Below, in pieces: positions 33,615 through 44,197 of a stretch of DNA of 64,000 nucleotides (position 1 is its first letter; every line of letters begins with the position of its first letter). Location of the stretch: positions 1-64,000 of the forward strand of contig MU400529.1 in NCBI GenBank assembly GCA_022578965.1. Reading direction: 5' to 3'. This stretch comes from Xylaria sp. FL1777. Lineage: Eukaryota; Ascomycota; Sordariomycetes; Xylariales; Xylariaceae. Below the pieces are notes generated by a model that was given only the letters and a program-made list of their open reading frames with translations, was not told where the DNA came from and did no database searches. The position numbers were made by a program, and so were the translations under genes.

Positions 33615-35207
33615 ATGGTACTCTCACGTGCTGCCAGGAGTCGTGCACTCCTACCCGCCGCCACCCCAGTGGTAGCCACACGACAAGCTTCGCGACAGCT
33701 TCCACGAATTTTCGTTGCTCAACGGGCTGCTTCGACTTCGACTTCGACTTCGACATCGACGGCGACGACGGGCCCCTCAGTGGGATCTCGAGCCCGGGCT
33801 GCACTCTTAGTCACGAGCGTTGCTTTGTCTGGCGTTGCCTTCTACATCTACACCACCGATACCCGCGCCTTCTTCCACCGCCATGTCGTCCCGCCACTGC
33901 TACGGTTTATCTACCCGGATGCCGAAGACGCTCACAATGCCGCCGTGTCGTCTATGAAGAATCTTTACAGCCTGAACCTGCATCCGCGTGAGAGAGCCTC
34001 AGTTTTAACTGTCAATGGCGTCCCTGACATCTCTGTCTCCGTGTTCGGCACGCGCCTCGCCAATCCAATCGCCATCTCGGCAGGCTTAGACAAACATGCC
34101 GAAATCCCCGATGCGCTATTTGCTCTCGGGGCCTCGATCGTCGAAGTCGGGGGTTGCACACCGCGACCGCAAGAGGGGAACCCCAAGCCACGCATGTTCC
34201 GAGTGCCTGGTATCGACGGCCTTATCAACCGATACGGACTCAACTCGCGCGGCGCTGATAATATGGCAATGCGGCTGAGAGAGAGAGTGCGAAGGTTCGG
34301 AAAGACTGTGGGATTGGACGAGTCGAGTGTCTTGAACGGTGAAGCTGGCGTGCCACCTGGAAGCTTATTGCCTGGCCGGATGCTGCTGGTCCAGATTGCC
34401 AAGAACAAGGAGACTGACGAGAACAACGTAGACGCCGTCACGAAGGACTACGTCTACTGCGTTCAGCAGTTGGGGCGCTACGCAGATGTTCTGGTGGTCA
34501 ACGTGAGCAGCCCTAACACACCGGGTCTGCGTAGTCTCCAGGCCGTCGAGCCCCTAACGAAGCTGCTAAGCGCCGTGGTCGACGAGGCACGGAAGACGGA
34601 TAGGAAAGTGAAGCCTAAAGTGATGGTCAAGGTCTCGCCGGATGAGGATGAGGATGCCCAGATGGAAGGAATTGTCCAAGCCGTGTGGTCAAGCGGTGTA
34701 GACGGTGTTATCGTTGGAAACACCACGAAGCGCAGGACGGGTATCATACCCCCCGGAGTTGGCATTACGCCAAGGGAGCAGATGACTTTGACGGAGACGG
34801 GTGGTTATTCCGGTCCTATGATGCTTGGCCGCACAGTCGACCTTGTCAAGCGATACAGGAAGATGTTGGACGGCCAATCATGGCGGACACTCGTCCAAGA
34901 GAGGAAGGCAACAGACGAAGCAGTCGATGCGAGCATTGCTGGCATCGATGACACGATCACTGGAGTACCGAAAGAAGGTCTAGCGACCAAATCCGAGGCC
35001 GTTACACCATCGGCCACGGGCAACACAGCAGAACAAAAGGTTATATTTGCCACTGGTGGTGTAACTAATGGGCACGAAGCTCTTAAGGTGCTTAACGCCG
35101 GAGCCAGTGTTGCCATGGTATATACCGGCCTCGTTTATGGTGGCGCGGGTACCATTACTCGTATGAAGGACGAGATAAAGAGGGAAATGGGTACATCTAA
35201 GGCGTAG
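33615..35207 (+). CDS. DHODH: mitochondrial dihydroorotate dehydrogenase (class 2)
   Basis: Single exon, ATG at 33615, 530 aa. It has an Arg/Ala-rich mitochondrial presequence, a Ser-Thr repeat, and a membrane helix (AALLVTSVALSGVAFYIYTT). The class 2 barrel follows: NPIAISAGLDKHAEIPDALF, GGCTPRPQEGNPKPRMFR, NRYGLNSRGAD, and NVSSPNTPGLRSLQ with the catalytic Ser typical of quinone-linked enzymes. FMN phosphate binding is in IFATGGVTNG and MVYTGLVYGG. It oxidises dihydroorotate to orotate in the inner membrane, passing electrons to ubiquinone, for UMP synthesis. Compared with animal enzymes there is an insert of about 70 residues after DLVKRYRKML. The neighbour QCR10 is also a respiratory-chain component, although adjacency may be chance. 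Confidence 0.96.
   Translation: MVLSRAARSRALLPAATPVVATRQASRQLPRIFVAQRAASTSTSTSTSTATTGPSVGSRARAALLVTSVALSGVAFYIYTTDTRAFFHRHVVPPLLRFIYPDAEDAHNAAVSSMKNLYSLNLHPRERASVLTVNGVPDISVSVFGTRLANPIAISAGLDKHAEIPDALFALGASIVEVGGCTPRPQEGNPKPRMFRVPGIDGLINRYGLNSRGADNMAMRLRERVRRFGKTVGLDESSVLNGEAGVPPGSLLPGRMLLVQIAKNKETDENNVDAVTKDYVYCVQQLGRYADVLVVNVSSPNTPGLRSLQAVEPLTKLLSAVVDEARKTDRKVKPKVMVKVSPDEDEDAQMEGIVQAVWSSGVDGVIVGNTTKRRTGIIPPGVGITPREQMTLTETGGYSGPMMLGRTVDLVKRYRKMLDGQSWRTLVQERKATDEAVDASIAGIDDTITGVPKEGLATKSEAVTPSATGNTAEQKVIFATGGVTNGHEALKVLNAGASVAMVYTGLVYGGAGTITRMKDEIKREMGTSKA
33730..33762 (+). repeat. TCGACT-type hexamer repeat within DHODH
   Basis: Imperfect TTCGAC/TCGACT repeats encode the Ser-Thr alternation just after the presequence. 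It is coding, with repeat length possibly variable between strains. Confidence 0.8.
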
Positions 35208-35459
35208 AGGGCGTACGAGAACAAAACTACTAATGACGGATTAAAAGCAGAGACGTGTACTATCACCACAGTAGACATTGTTAGACTAGAAGATTTGAGA
35301 TATGGGATCTGTTAGGCACTGGAGTCACGGTACTTCACATGCACATTGAAGAAGACGGAATGAGATCTATTGGTATGTTTTAATACAGGTCCGCCGTACA
35401 TGCACGCTGCCGCCTATGCAATGATCATGGTCTACAAGCTCTCCAAGCTCATGGCCAGC

Positions 35460-36141
35460 TTAGAAGGGCTAGACGACTTGTTAGCTTTCGTGGCAACATC
35501 TTTGGGTTAGGGTGTGTTCTCACGTTGTCCGAGGCGGGGATCTCCTTGATGAAGTGGTCGCCGAGGACGGGGATCTTTTGCAGAATGTCCTTCTGTACTC
35601 TGGGGATGCCGGAAGCGAAGAAGATAACGGCGAAGAGAGCGACTCCGCCAAAAGCACCCGCCTTCACGCCGCTGTATCTCTAGTTGTCAGCCCCGCACTA
35701 GTTTATTTCGTTCCAATACAACGACCTTCTAATTCGTGAATGAACACCTTGGACTTAATTTCATAGCGTAGGATTCTATTCCAGGTGAGGTGCTTCGGGA
35801 ATCTTACAATTGGGCAAATTGCTTCATAGTGATGCCGGCGACATGAGGCTGGTAGTGGTACCTGGTTCGCACATCGCTGTTAGCCACCCCTCGGCTGCTC
35901 ATCGTCCGGGCTGCGCGTTGTCTCGTGGGAGCCATCGCAGGTATTCAAGGAACCCCGCAATGCAATAAGAACTGTCGTCTTTCGGGATTGGATCGTTATA
36001 GGATGTTTGGTACTCACTTCGGTCCGTATGGACTCTTGTAGGACGGAAACTCGCCAGACTGTAACGCCATCGGATTAGCCGTGTTGCTGAGGACGTCTAG
36101 CTTGCACATGCGAAAATAAGTTGGCTTACCTTGAGAGCCAT
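35460..36141 (-). CDS. QCR10: QCR10, ubiquinol-cytochrome c reductase subunit 10
   Basis: Five exons: 36141-36130 (12 nt), 36058-36018, 35861-35808, 35671-35524 and 35468-35460 (9 nt, encoding Pro-Phe-stop), total 87 aa. The spliced product reads MALK-SGEFPSYKSPYGPK-YHYQPHVAGITMKQFAQF, then GVKAGAFGGVALFAVIFFAS (the membrane helix) and GIPRVQKDILQKIP-VLGDHFIKEIPASDNPF. This agrees with the fungal family end to end, including the C-terminal DNPF. It is a small single-helix subunit of complex III in the inner mitochondrial membrane. The fourth acceptor must be GATACAG before CGGCGTG; the earlier AG gives a stop. Convergent with DHODH and divergent from MED4. Confidence 0.92.
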
Positions 36142-36544
36142 TGTAGCTGCGAATTGTAAGGAGCGAGTGAGGGATCTCAATGGCGGATTACTAGGTTGGT
36201 TGCTGGCGGTCAAATGGGTGACGAGATTCATCCGGAGCTAAGTCTATCTAGAGCTTGCGCGACATTCCTTGATGTGTCGGAGCAAGCCGGCATCTGTTCA
36301 GCCACAGTGCTGCGCCACCTTCTAGTTCCTGAGGTCTCTTGCTCGCATACCCACCAGCCACATATTGTTAAGACCCACCCTGTACCGACGACAACCACAA
36401 AGCGCTTCAGCTTTGGCATGTAAATACATACCGAGGCATGCCTACTTGATTGTATCGACCTTCAATTAAAAGTAGCACGGCTCCAGCAATGCTGATTCCA
36501 GACACGCCAGAGAACTCCGATAGGGCCCGCCGAGTACGCCCAAC
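36142..36544. other. divergent promoter QCR10 / MED4
   Basis: About 400 bp between two divergently transcribed genes. No other coding sequence seen. Confidence 0.5.
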
Positions 36545-37730
36545 ATGAATAAGCAACTGGATGTGTGCTTCGACCGCGTCGAGAAGGCTTTAGGGACGCT
36601 CATCGACTCCATCGCCAAGTACAATCCCTCCACGAACCAGGCGCAGGAGCTGGGGAACGCGGACGCAGAGCTTACCAAAGGACTACAAGACCGTACGCCT
36701 ATGACATTCTTGTTCCTCTTCTCCGCTTCTACCTTTGAATGAGCCCATGCCTCTATTCCTTTCTAGACCATCACATATGGCATAGGCGGGCGTCAAGTTC
36801 TCACTTTTTCTCGGTGATAATGTAGTACAAACCCACCAATCCAACTACAAGCGGCTGCAAGATCTCCGTGCCTCGACAGCCAGATACGACGCCCAGATCA
36901 AAGACACGCTCCGTCTGCTGGCCAACACGCGGAAAGAGCTCGTGCACGCCTCGGCGACGGTCTTCCCCGACGGCCCGAACTACGAGATCCGGTACGACGA
37001 GCTGCTGAGCTACGCGCGCCGCATCAGCAAGACGACGATCCCGCCCGTCGGCGCCGTGAACGCCATATCGGCCGCCATAAGCGAGTCGTCGCAGTTGAAG
37101 GGGGAAGCGAGCGCGACCGAGACAGCGGCCACAACCCCAGCGGGCGGGACACCGAACGGGACAACGCCGCAGCCACAGCCGCAACCTCAGCCTCAGCAGA
37201 CCCTGTCGGTAACGGCGGCCAACGGCGATGCTTCGCAGCAGCAGCAGACGAACGCCAGCACGGATCTCCCGGAGCCGCTAGCGACCTTCCTCAACCCGCA
37301 CAGCGCGTACACCTTCGTCCCCTGGCCGAGCGAGGAGCAGGTGCGGCACGGCGCCATCGCGTCGCTGGCGTACATGGCGGAGCAAGGGATCGAGGCCGAG
37401 GGGTACGACCCGGAGGCGGAGCGGGCGCGCAAGGAGCGCGAGGAGGAGGAGCGCAAGCAGGCCGAGGAACGCGAGCGCGCCGAGCGCGAGGAGAGGGACC
37501 GTCGTCTGCGCGAGGAGCAGGCCCGCATCCGTGCCGAGCGCGAGCGCAACCGCGAGAAGGAGGAGGCCGAGAACTGGCGGCGCGCGAGCGTCTCCGTCGG
37601 CGGTGCGCAACAACAGCAGAACCAGCAGCAGCAGCCCGGTGGCCCGGCGGCGTCGGCGTCCCCTACGCAGCCGCAGCCTAAGGCGCAATTTCAGTTCATG
37701 GGCGACGACGATGACGATGATGACGATTGA
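36545..37730 (+). CDS. MED4: Mediator complex subunit 4
   Basis: Two exons, 36545-36692 and 36826-37730, phase 1, 133-nt intron, 350 aa. The N-terminus MNKQLDVCFDRVEKALGTLI and the joined helix LTKGLQDLQTHQSNYKRLQD match MED4, followed by NTRKELVHASATVFPDGPNY and YDELLSYARRISKTT, the most conserved part of the family. The protein belongs to the Mediator middle module that bridges activators and RNA polymerase II. The second half is low complexity: Gln/Pro repeats, a highly charged predicted coiled coil (EREEEERKQAEERERAEREE) near 170-215, and an acidic C-terminus ending in Asp residues. The donor is GTACGC, a weaker consensus. Convergent with the nonaspanin gene. Confidence 0.94.
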
Positions 37731-38068
37731 GTGTAGTAGTAGGGTTCATCAACGCCGTAGCAGGCCAAGCACGATCTTGAAGCACGTTATCGTAGGCTAG
37801 TTTAGTGTGACAGTCAGTCCCTTCTTTACTTGGACAAAAAAAAAACTCGAGGACTCAATAGCCGGTTCAGAATCCAGGTACTGGTATTGTAATTCTTCGC
37901 AATGGTCACACCGGACCATGGTCAACATTGATGAGTAAATCTATAATAACTGAATTTTCTTGTCTTCATGATCATACAGTCTATAATACATGTAACCCGA
38001 TTATAATGATGTGCAGGGGATGGGACTAGGCACCTCGAGACTAGGACTAGTCTGTTCCGCGAGATTGC
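37731..38068. other. intergenic, convergent 3' ends
   Basis: Spacer between MED4 and the nonaspanin gene. Nothing recognised beyond a short A tract near 37837. Confidence 0.5.
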
Positions 38069-40072
38069 CTAGTCAATCTTGATAGAACCGTAGATCTTCC
38101 TCACGAACCACCAGCTAGAGAAGAATCCAATTGACCCTGATATTCACGTCAGCTTCTGCGATTGTTGGTGGTTCAACAGCGGGGGTAACATACCTGTTAA
38201 TATGAAAAAGAGGAAAGATATTAGTGCACTGTACCCGATGTACAGTACAGTGCCAGATAATCCACCGAGTGAGAGCTTGCTGACAAGGTAGATCAGAGCG
38301 TTAACGAAGATATAACCTGCGCTCATACCGGCAGCGAGAAAAGCACGCCATTGCCAATGGTAGTTCTCCGCACAGAGCAAGAAGTAAACCATCAGAACGG
38401 TGACAGCCGCACAAGTGATAATCATGAGACCGTAGCATAAGAACAGGAAACCAAACATGTAGTAAATCTTGTTGAACCAGATCGAGCTCATGATGAAGTA
38501 AAGCTCGACAAAGATAGCGCCAAAGGGAAGAATGCCGACAAGCAGCATGCTGGGGATGGGCTTGAGGTAAGTGGTAGACGGTGGGATCTGGCGCGGAATT
38601 TGATTGGTACGAACAGGGGGCTCAAGCGCATTTGCGCGGAAGCCTAACCAGGAACCAGCCACGGACAGAGGCACAGAGATAACGAACCAGATGGCAACGA
38701 TGATGATCATGGTGGTAAATGGAACAGCACCGGCAGCGCCGTTAGCCCATAGGAAGAGGTTAAGGATGAAGAACGTCGAGAAAACGATGCCCGGAACAAG
38801 TAATGGAGTCGATGCGATGTTCAACTTCCACTTCTCACCATTCATTGACTTGTACGTTCGGGCCGACACATAACCACCGACAAAGCTCAGAAGCGTGTAT
38901 AGGAACACGGTGATCGTGCCAACAGAACCACGGTTAGACGGGGAGAGGAAGCCGAGGAGGGCAAGGCAGATGGTGAAACCGGTCATGACGAACAGTTGAG
39001 CGCCATTACCCAGCAACACAGAAAGCAGTAGAGGGTGAGACGGTGTTCGGAAAACGTCACCGTGGACGAGTTTCCAACCAGAGTCTTCCTGCACGCCATC
39101 TTCTAAACTATCTGCCCCCGAAAGATCATCCAGGTTAATCTGATCCAGTCGGTTGTATCTTGCAATATCCTTTCTAAGGGCTCGGAACAGAACCGAGGTG
39201 ACTGTTATGGTAAGAAAAACTACCACGACAGCGGAATTAATGAGAGAAAACCAGTGGATCTTGGGATCAAAGACATGTAAATACTTGTCCCATCGAGTAG
39301 CCCAAGCAGTGGGGGATTCTTTCCAGTAGACGCTGTAAGAGAAGGTGACATCGGTCACCTGATTCGCATCCCCCGACAACACGACTGGGCCGATACCGTC
39401 GTCGGTGCAATCTACTTTGCCTTCTCCTGGAGGGTAGGCTCTGGAGTACGGCTGGACAACGGCTCCTACCACCCTGAGTTGGTCCTCGTGGCCACGGACT
39501 TTGTGGTACTCGATGACGATGTCATAGTGGTTATTGAAGGTTGGCCCTTCAGAGTTGGCCGAGACCTCGCCGAGATGGAAGCCTGGGCTGTAAAAATTCG
39601 TGCCTGTGAGGTCGTCATAGAGGTTCTGGCCCGCTGGCAGTCCGTCTACCAGCCAATTTAGAGCAAAGCCCTTCATGATGCGCGTATTCACAAAATAGGC
39701 CGATTCCGTATCGTACTGCGCTGAGCACAATTTGATGCAAGTCTCATTTCGTGCCATTTTCAAGCTGAAGGGAGAGGTCATGATCCGATCGCCGAAAAGA
39801 ATACTGCCCAAGCTCTCCGGCACATATTGGGGGCCACCTTCAGGCTGACAGAACTGGAACCTGGGATCATAGTAGTCGTAGGACAGCACGGAGTGGATAC
39901 GGGCATCTGGGGCAGCGACAGGCTTGATGCTATTCACAAAGAGAGGAACAGCCTCGCCGGGTTCGTAGGACTTGGGCGCGACGCCAGGTAGATAAAAGGC
40001 GGCAGTGAGCCGTGGAAGAGCGAAGAGCGCTGACAGGAGCGCCGGTGTTGGCGCAATCGACGATGACTTCAT
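38069..40072 (-). CDS. EMP70: TM9/EMP70 nonaspanin
   Basis: Two exons, 40072-38194 and 38136-38069, phase 1, 57-nt intron, 648 aa. It starts with a cleavable signal (LLSALFALPRLTAAF) and the mature N-terminus FYLPGVAPKSYEPGEAVPLF typical of the family. A luminal domain follows, then nine membrane helices after about residue 290. The 3' exon supplies the last helix and the C-terminal KIYGSIKID, containing the KxD/E signal for Golgi/endosome retention by COPI. Without the splice the last helix and sorting signal would be lost, so the intron is well supported. TM9 proteins act in Golgi-endosome sorting and glycine-rich membrane helix trafficking. The ATG at 40072 is chosen because the upstream extension begins at TTG. 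Confidence 0.95.
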
Positions 40073-40843
40073 TTTGGGGGGGGAAGCTCGAGAAGTCTGG
40101 CGGAGGGGAAAATATAATATTAGCATTCCCTTCAAGTCCAGAGACCGGGCAGCAATACAGTCGATGATGGTCTGCGGACACCGGCAGAGCTGGCGGAGAG
40201 AGGCTGCAATCAGAAAGTAGGGTTGTCCCTTTTTCTAAACTCACATTTAATCGCCAACACGCAAGGATGAGAGACGGGGCACGGCGCGGTCTCGGGGACA
40301 GATTACAGAGCACAAAGGCTCGCGCAGCAATGTGAGGGTTCGCCCAAAGGAGGATCAAGCTGTGGTATGGTATGAGATGGACTCAGTAAGTTGACGTGTG
40401 CATCAAAGAAGTGTTTTGGAATAGACATAGATAACTACGTTGGACCAGAATGGAAGCTTTCGAGTTTGGAAGCTGACGTTGTTTAATTTCGGGATGTCAA
40501 GGTTACTAACTTACTAGTCCAGGCAGGTACTTACCTGTTAGCTACCTGTTAGCCACCTGTTGTTTGTACCGTACAGCACTGCCCGAGGCCTAGTGCTCAG
40601 GGGTGCCCTGTCGGGTAACTAAATTCGGGCCACTTACGCAGTAGACTCAGTACTAAACTACACTATAACTTCTCCACATTTTATTCCTCTTTCCATAGGT
40701 ATCTTATCTGATAGCTTTATCACTTAACTAAACTACTTTTTTTTTAAGCCATATAGCGAGCCACCTCAGCAAACGTTCTCCAATATAGAGGCGTCCTCCT
40801 TTACCTTCACCCGATATCATCTCTTTGACCAATTCAATTTAAA
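40073..40843. other. divergent promoter nonaspanin / LCP5
   Basis: Promoter region between two divergent genes. It contains TACGCAGTAG at 40635 and a T-rich tract near 40736. No coding sequence seen. Confidence 0.5.
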
Positions 40844-41992
40844 ATGGCGACTGCAGTGACCTTGCCGTCATTGCTCGATTCTCTCAGCAATTCATTATCT
40901 TCCGCAATTGAAGCCGCGCCCAAACTTGCCGGCATAGAGGAGTCTGAGGATGGCGTATCACTTCTCGACGTCAAGAACGAACTGCTTCTATCATACCTCC
41001 AAAACCTCGTCTTTCTAATATTGATCAAAATACGGAACGCGAAGGGCGATGACACGGGCTCACCTGAGAGCTCGACCGAGATAACAGATGTCGTTGTTAA
41101 AAAGCTGGTTGAACTGCGGCTATACCTAGACAAGGGTGTGCGCCCATTAGAAGAGCGACTGCGATTCCAACTCGACAAAATCATCCGCGCAGTAGACGAC
41201 GCAGAAAGAAACGAGAAGATAGCAGAGGACGCCCGAGATGCTGAGTCGGAATCCGAGTCCGAGCCAGAAGAAGGTTCCGATAATGATGCCGAAGAAGATG
41301 AAGATGAAGACCGTCGCGTTCCAGATAAGAAGACACGGGGCCGGGAAGACGCCAACCTAGGACCCTCATTCTCCAACTTCGCGGCACCCGTATCGGTGGG
41401 CATGGCGGCGGCAGCTCAAGACAAGACCGGCGTCTACCGACCTCCCAAAATCACACCAACCGTTATGCCCACCACCGAGCGACGAGAGCGGACAGAACGC
41501 CGGCCCATGAAGTCTGCAACGATGAACGAGTATATCGCGGACGAGCTCTCAACTGCTCCCTCCGCGCTCCCCAGCGTGGGATCCAATGTGGCGTTTGGCG
41601 GCAGAAAGGTGAAGACGGCATCGGAGCGTGAAGAGGAACAGCGCAGGCGTGAATTCGAGGAGGCCAACTTCATCCGGCTACCCAAGGAGGGCAAGAAGCA
41701 ACGCGCCGAGAGGAACAGGCTAGAGCGTCGGAGCGCAAAGATGAGCTTCGGTGGGGAGGAATGGCGAGATCTAGGCGAGGGCGTGGACCGGATCAATAAG
41801 CTGACCAGACAGAAGGAAGGCGGCGGTAGGAGTACGAAAGCACTACTAGAAAGGAGTCGGAAAAGAGATCGCGACACAGCCGATAGTAACCGTGGAAGTG
41901 GTTTCAGTAGCAACACCAGAGAGATTGGTGAGCGGTTTAGTAAGAAGCTAAAGGTTATGGAAGGGGGGAGAAGAGATCGCGGCAAACGATAA
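40844..41992 (+). CDS. LCP5: LCP5/neuroguidin-like U3 snoRNP protein (Sas10/Utp3 family)
   Basis: Single exon, ATG at 40844, 382 aa. The N-terminal 110 residues form the helical Sas10/Utp3/C1D domain (SLLDVKNELLLSYLQNLVFL, VVVKKLVELRLYLDKGVRP, LEERLRFQLDKIIRAV). An acidic stretch (ESESEPEEGSDNDAEEDEDE) and a conserved block GVYRPPKITPTVMP follow. The basic C-terminus includes KKQRAERNRLERRSAKMSF and ends RRDRGKR. Family members sit in the small-subunit processome with U3 snoRNA and act in 18S rRNA maturation in the nucleolus; the animal member neuroguidin also regulates translation. Divergent from the nonaspanin gene. Confidence 0.92.
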   Translation: MATAVTLPSLLDSLSNSLSSAIEAAPKLAGIEESEDGVSLLDVKNELLLSYLQNLVFLILIKIRNAKGDDTGSPESSTEITDVVVKKLVELRLYLDKGVRPLEERLRFQLDKIIRAVDDAERNEKIAEDARDAESESESEPEEGSDNDAEEDEDEDRRVPDKKTRGREDANLGPSFSNFAAPVSVGMAAAAQDKTGVYRPPKITPTVMPTTERRERTERRPMKSATMNEYIADELSTAPSALPSVGSNVAFGGRKVKTASEREEEQRRREFEEANFIRLPKEGKKQRAERNRLERRSAKMSFGGEEWRDLGEGVDRINKLTRQKEGGGRSTKALLERSRKRDRDTADSNRGSGFSSNTREIGERFSKKLKVMEGGRRDRGKR

Positions 41993-42360
41993 TCCACTAT
42001 ATAGGAAGACTCTTTTTACGTTATTTTTTACATTGGACGAGCATTATTCTCGCACAAAATCCCAAGCCTGGGTCATCATCTCATTTTTTCTGAGTCCCGA
42101 TTACCATCCAACCAACCAACACAGCACTTGTAGAAGAGACGTTGGCGGCTCGCGTCTAAGGAATATCGCAGCGCACAACTCCTTAGGAAGATATCCCTCT
42201 TTCATCGACACCCCATAAGCATGAATCATCGTTTAGCCGGTCGCGAATCCCTCAGTAGACTGGGATCCCCTGAAACTCTGCGAATACTCTAGCGAGATAT
42301 TCATTTCAACATGTTCGCCATTCGGACTGCTGGCTCATCGATCTCCGCATTCCGTACGGT
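41993..42360. other. intergenic, convergent 3' ends
   Basis: Spacer between LCP5 and the flavin monooxygenase. Nothing recognised. Confidence 0.5.
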
Positions 42361-44197
42361 CTAAAAGCTCCGGCCAACATCGGGCTGGTCCGCACCCTGA
42401 TGCATACCCATCCCATTACGGATCTGTTCCTCCTTCTCAACAATGCGCTTAGGCAGCACAATGCCCAGGCCGAAGAACACGAAGAAGGCCCATTTCCATC
42501 GGAACGGGTTGAATGCGACGCAGAATGTGAACCACCAGAGGAGTTCGAGGTATGTGAAGAAGTCGAACGCCCCGGTCGGCGCGAATGCTTTCAGCACCTT
42601 GGTCATATCGATCCAGCGCTCCATCCAGAACGTGGACGGCCGAGTGAGGGGGTCAATGAGGAACATTAGCAGAATGCGTGTGAAAATTCCGATATGCCAA
42701 TTGCCGACCGTTCCTATCCCCGAGAGGAAAGTGCAGTTGATGGCGCAAATCGAGGGGTGCTGAGTTGGAAACGTCTGAAGGTACCAGTTGGGAGGGCCAT
42801 AGGGTTCCTGGAATGAGTCCTCTGGAAGGAAGTCTAGAGCAGGTCGTTTATAACCCGTGGCCATCACCAGCATATCACCCTTGATGTCAACTTTTCGGCC
42901 AGGTCCCCCTTTAGGTACGCCCTTGTCGCGCTTGTTGACGAATACACCACCTTCGTGAAAACTATCAATGTCACATCGTACCCACTCCGCAACACCCGAT
43001 CGTAGTTTATCCATGACATCAGAATTCACCATGGGGGTATCGGTGAAAATTCCTTTGGAATCAGGTGCAATATCTCGTAGATCCCGGTAGAAGAATCTTT
43101 TGAGCAGTCGCTCTGGGATCCAAGAGAGCGGAGTCTCTTGACCCCAAATGTTCAGGGATAGCAGAATGTCAACTATGATATTACGGGGAATGATCCATTT
43201 GTCACTTAGAAATAGAAGTCAGCATTTTCCCTATCGTAGATTATATGAAGAGCTTAGAGGGGTAGGTAATTCAAGGATGATGGATCTTAAAAAATCCTTC
43301 ATTAGACAATTCGACCTTATGGAATATGTCAAATAGGGGTAAAGAGCTTGGGGATCCTAACCTGCGAGACAAGATATACACTTTCTTAGCACCTTCTGCG
43401 AAAGCGTATTCCAATGCCTCAACAGCACTGGCACCTCCTCCAATGACGATCATAGTCTTTCCCTCAACATCAACTCTACCAAGCTGTTAGCAGAAGTTCC
43501 AATATGATACCAGATCACGAGTTTTGGATCCCTTACCCTGTCAGCCGGCTGGAATGGTGCACAGGCTTCTGAAAAGTCTCTATTCCATCTATATGTGGCA
43601 TCTTGGGATCGCCGCAGGTACCAATTGCGGCAATGACGCCGTCAAAGTGGCCATTGACAGTGTTGTTGACGACCCAACGGCCCTTGGCGTCTTTATATAC
43701 TTTTTCAACCCTCGTTTCGAATTTGGTCCGCGTATCGAGTCCATACTTCTCCCAAATTTGTCCAACTTCGCTTAAAATCTGCTGTCGATCGGGATACTCG
43801 CTATCCCATCGAATCGAGGGGTGAAATCTAAACATGGCAGAGTGGATCTGCAGGCTAGACGTGGTGTTCACGTTCTGCAGAAAGGGAAAAGAATTTAGTA
43901 CATCTACTCTTGCCGGAGTGTGGGTATACCGTATTTACTAACACTCCAAATGCCTCCCAAGTTCTTCTTTGTCCCGGCCTCGAATATGACCACATCGAAT
44001 CCATGACCAATACAATGAGCAGCTGCTGAGACACCTGTGATGCCGGCTCCAACGACGGCTATTCTAGGTCTCCCCAAGTGTGCACTAGGCGGCAGGGGAG
44101 TGGGCGCAAAGATGAGATCCGTTATCCATTGGAATATCTGAAAGGCGAATAAGAAAGGGTGGAAGAGGGGATTCTTGAGACGAGTTTGGGAGCCCAT
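42361..44197 (-). CDS. flavin-containing monooxygenase (FMO/BVMO type)
   Basis: Four exons, 44197-43943, 43874-43537, 43475-43362 and 43204-42361, total 516 aa, all joins in frame. The FAD motif is IAVVGAGITGVSAAAHCIGH. The NADPH motif VIGGGASAVEALEYAFAEGA is rebuilt after the second intron. FQKPVHHSS corresponds to the FxGxxxHxxx fingerprint linker, with the Gly changed, and ATGYKRPALDFLPED is the late ATG motif. A hydrophobic segment before the FAD site (FLFAFQIFQWITDLIFA) and another near the C-terminus (FFVFFGLGIVL) suggest attachment to the ER membrane. It oxygenates N-, S- or carbonyl substrates with NADPH and O2; substrate not predictable. The frame upstream of 44197 opens only from TTG. 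A TGACGTCA element is 240 bp upstream. Confidence 0.9.

Noticed and set aside
37193..37688. Arg- and Leu-rich antisense frames opposite MED4
   Set aside because: Low-complexity shadows of the Glu/Arg coiled coil.
41181..41997. Antisense frames opposite LCP5
   Set aside because: Shadows; no domain and no independent signals.
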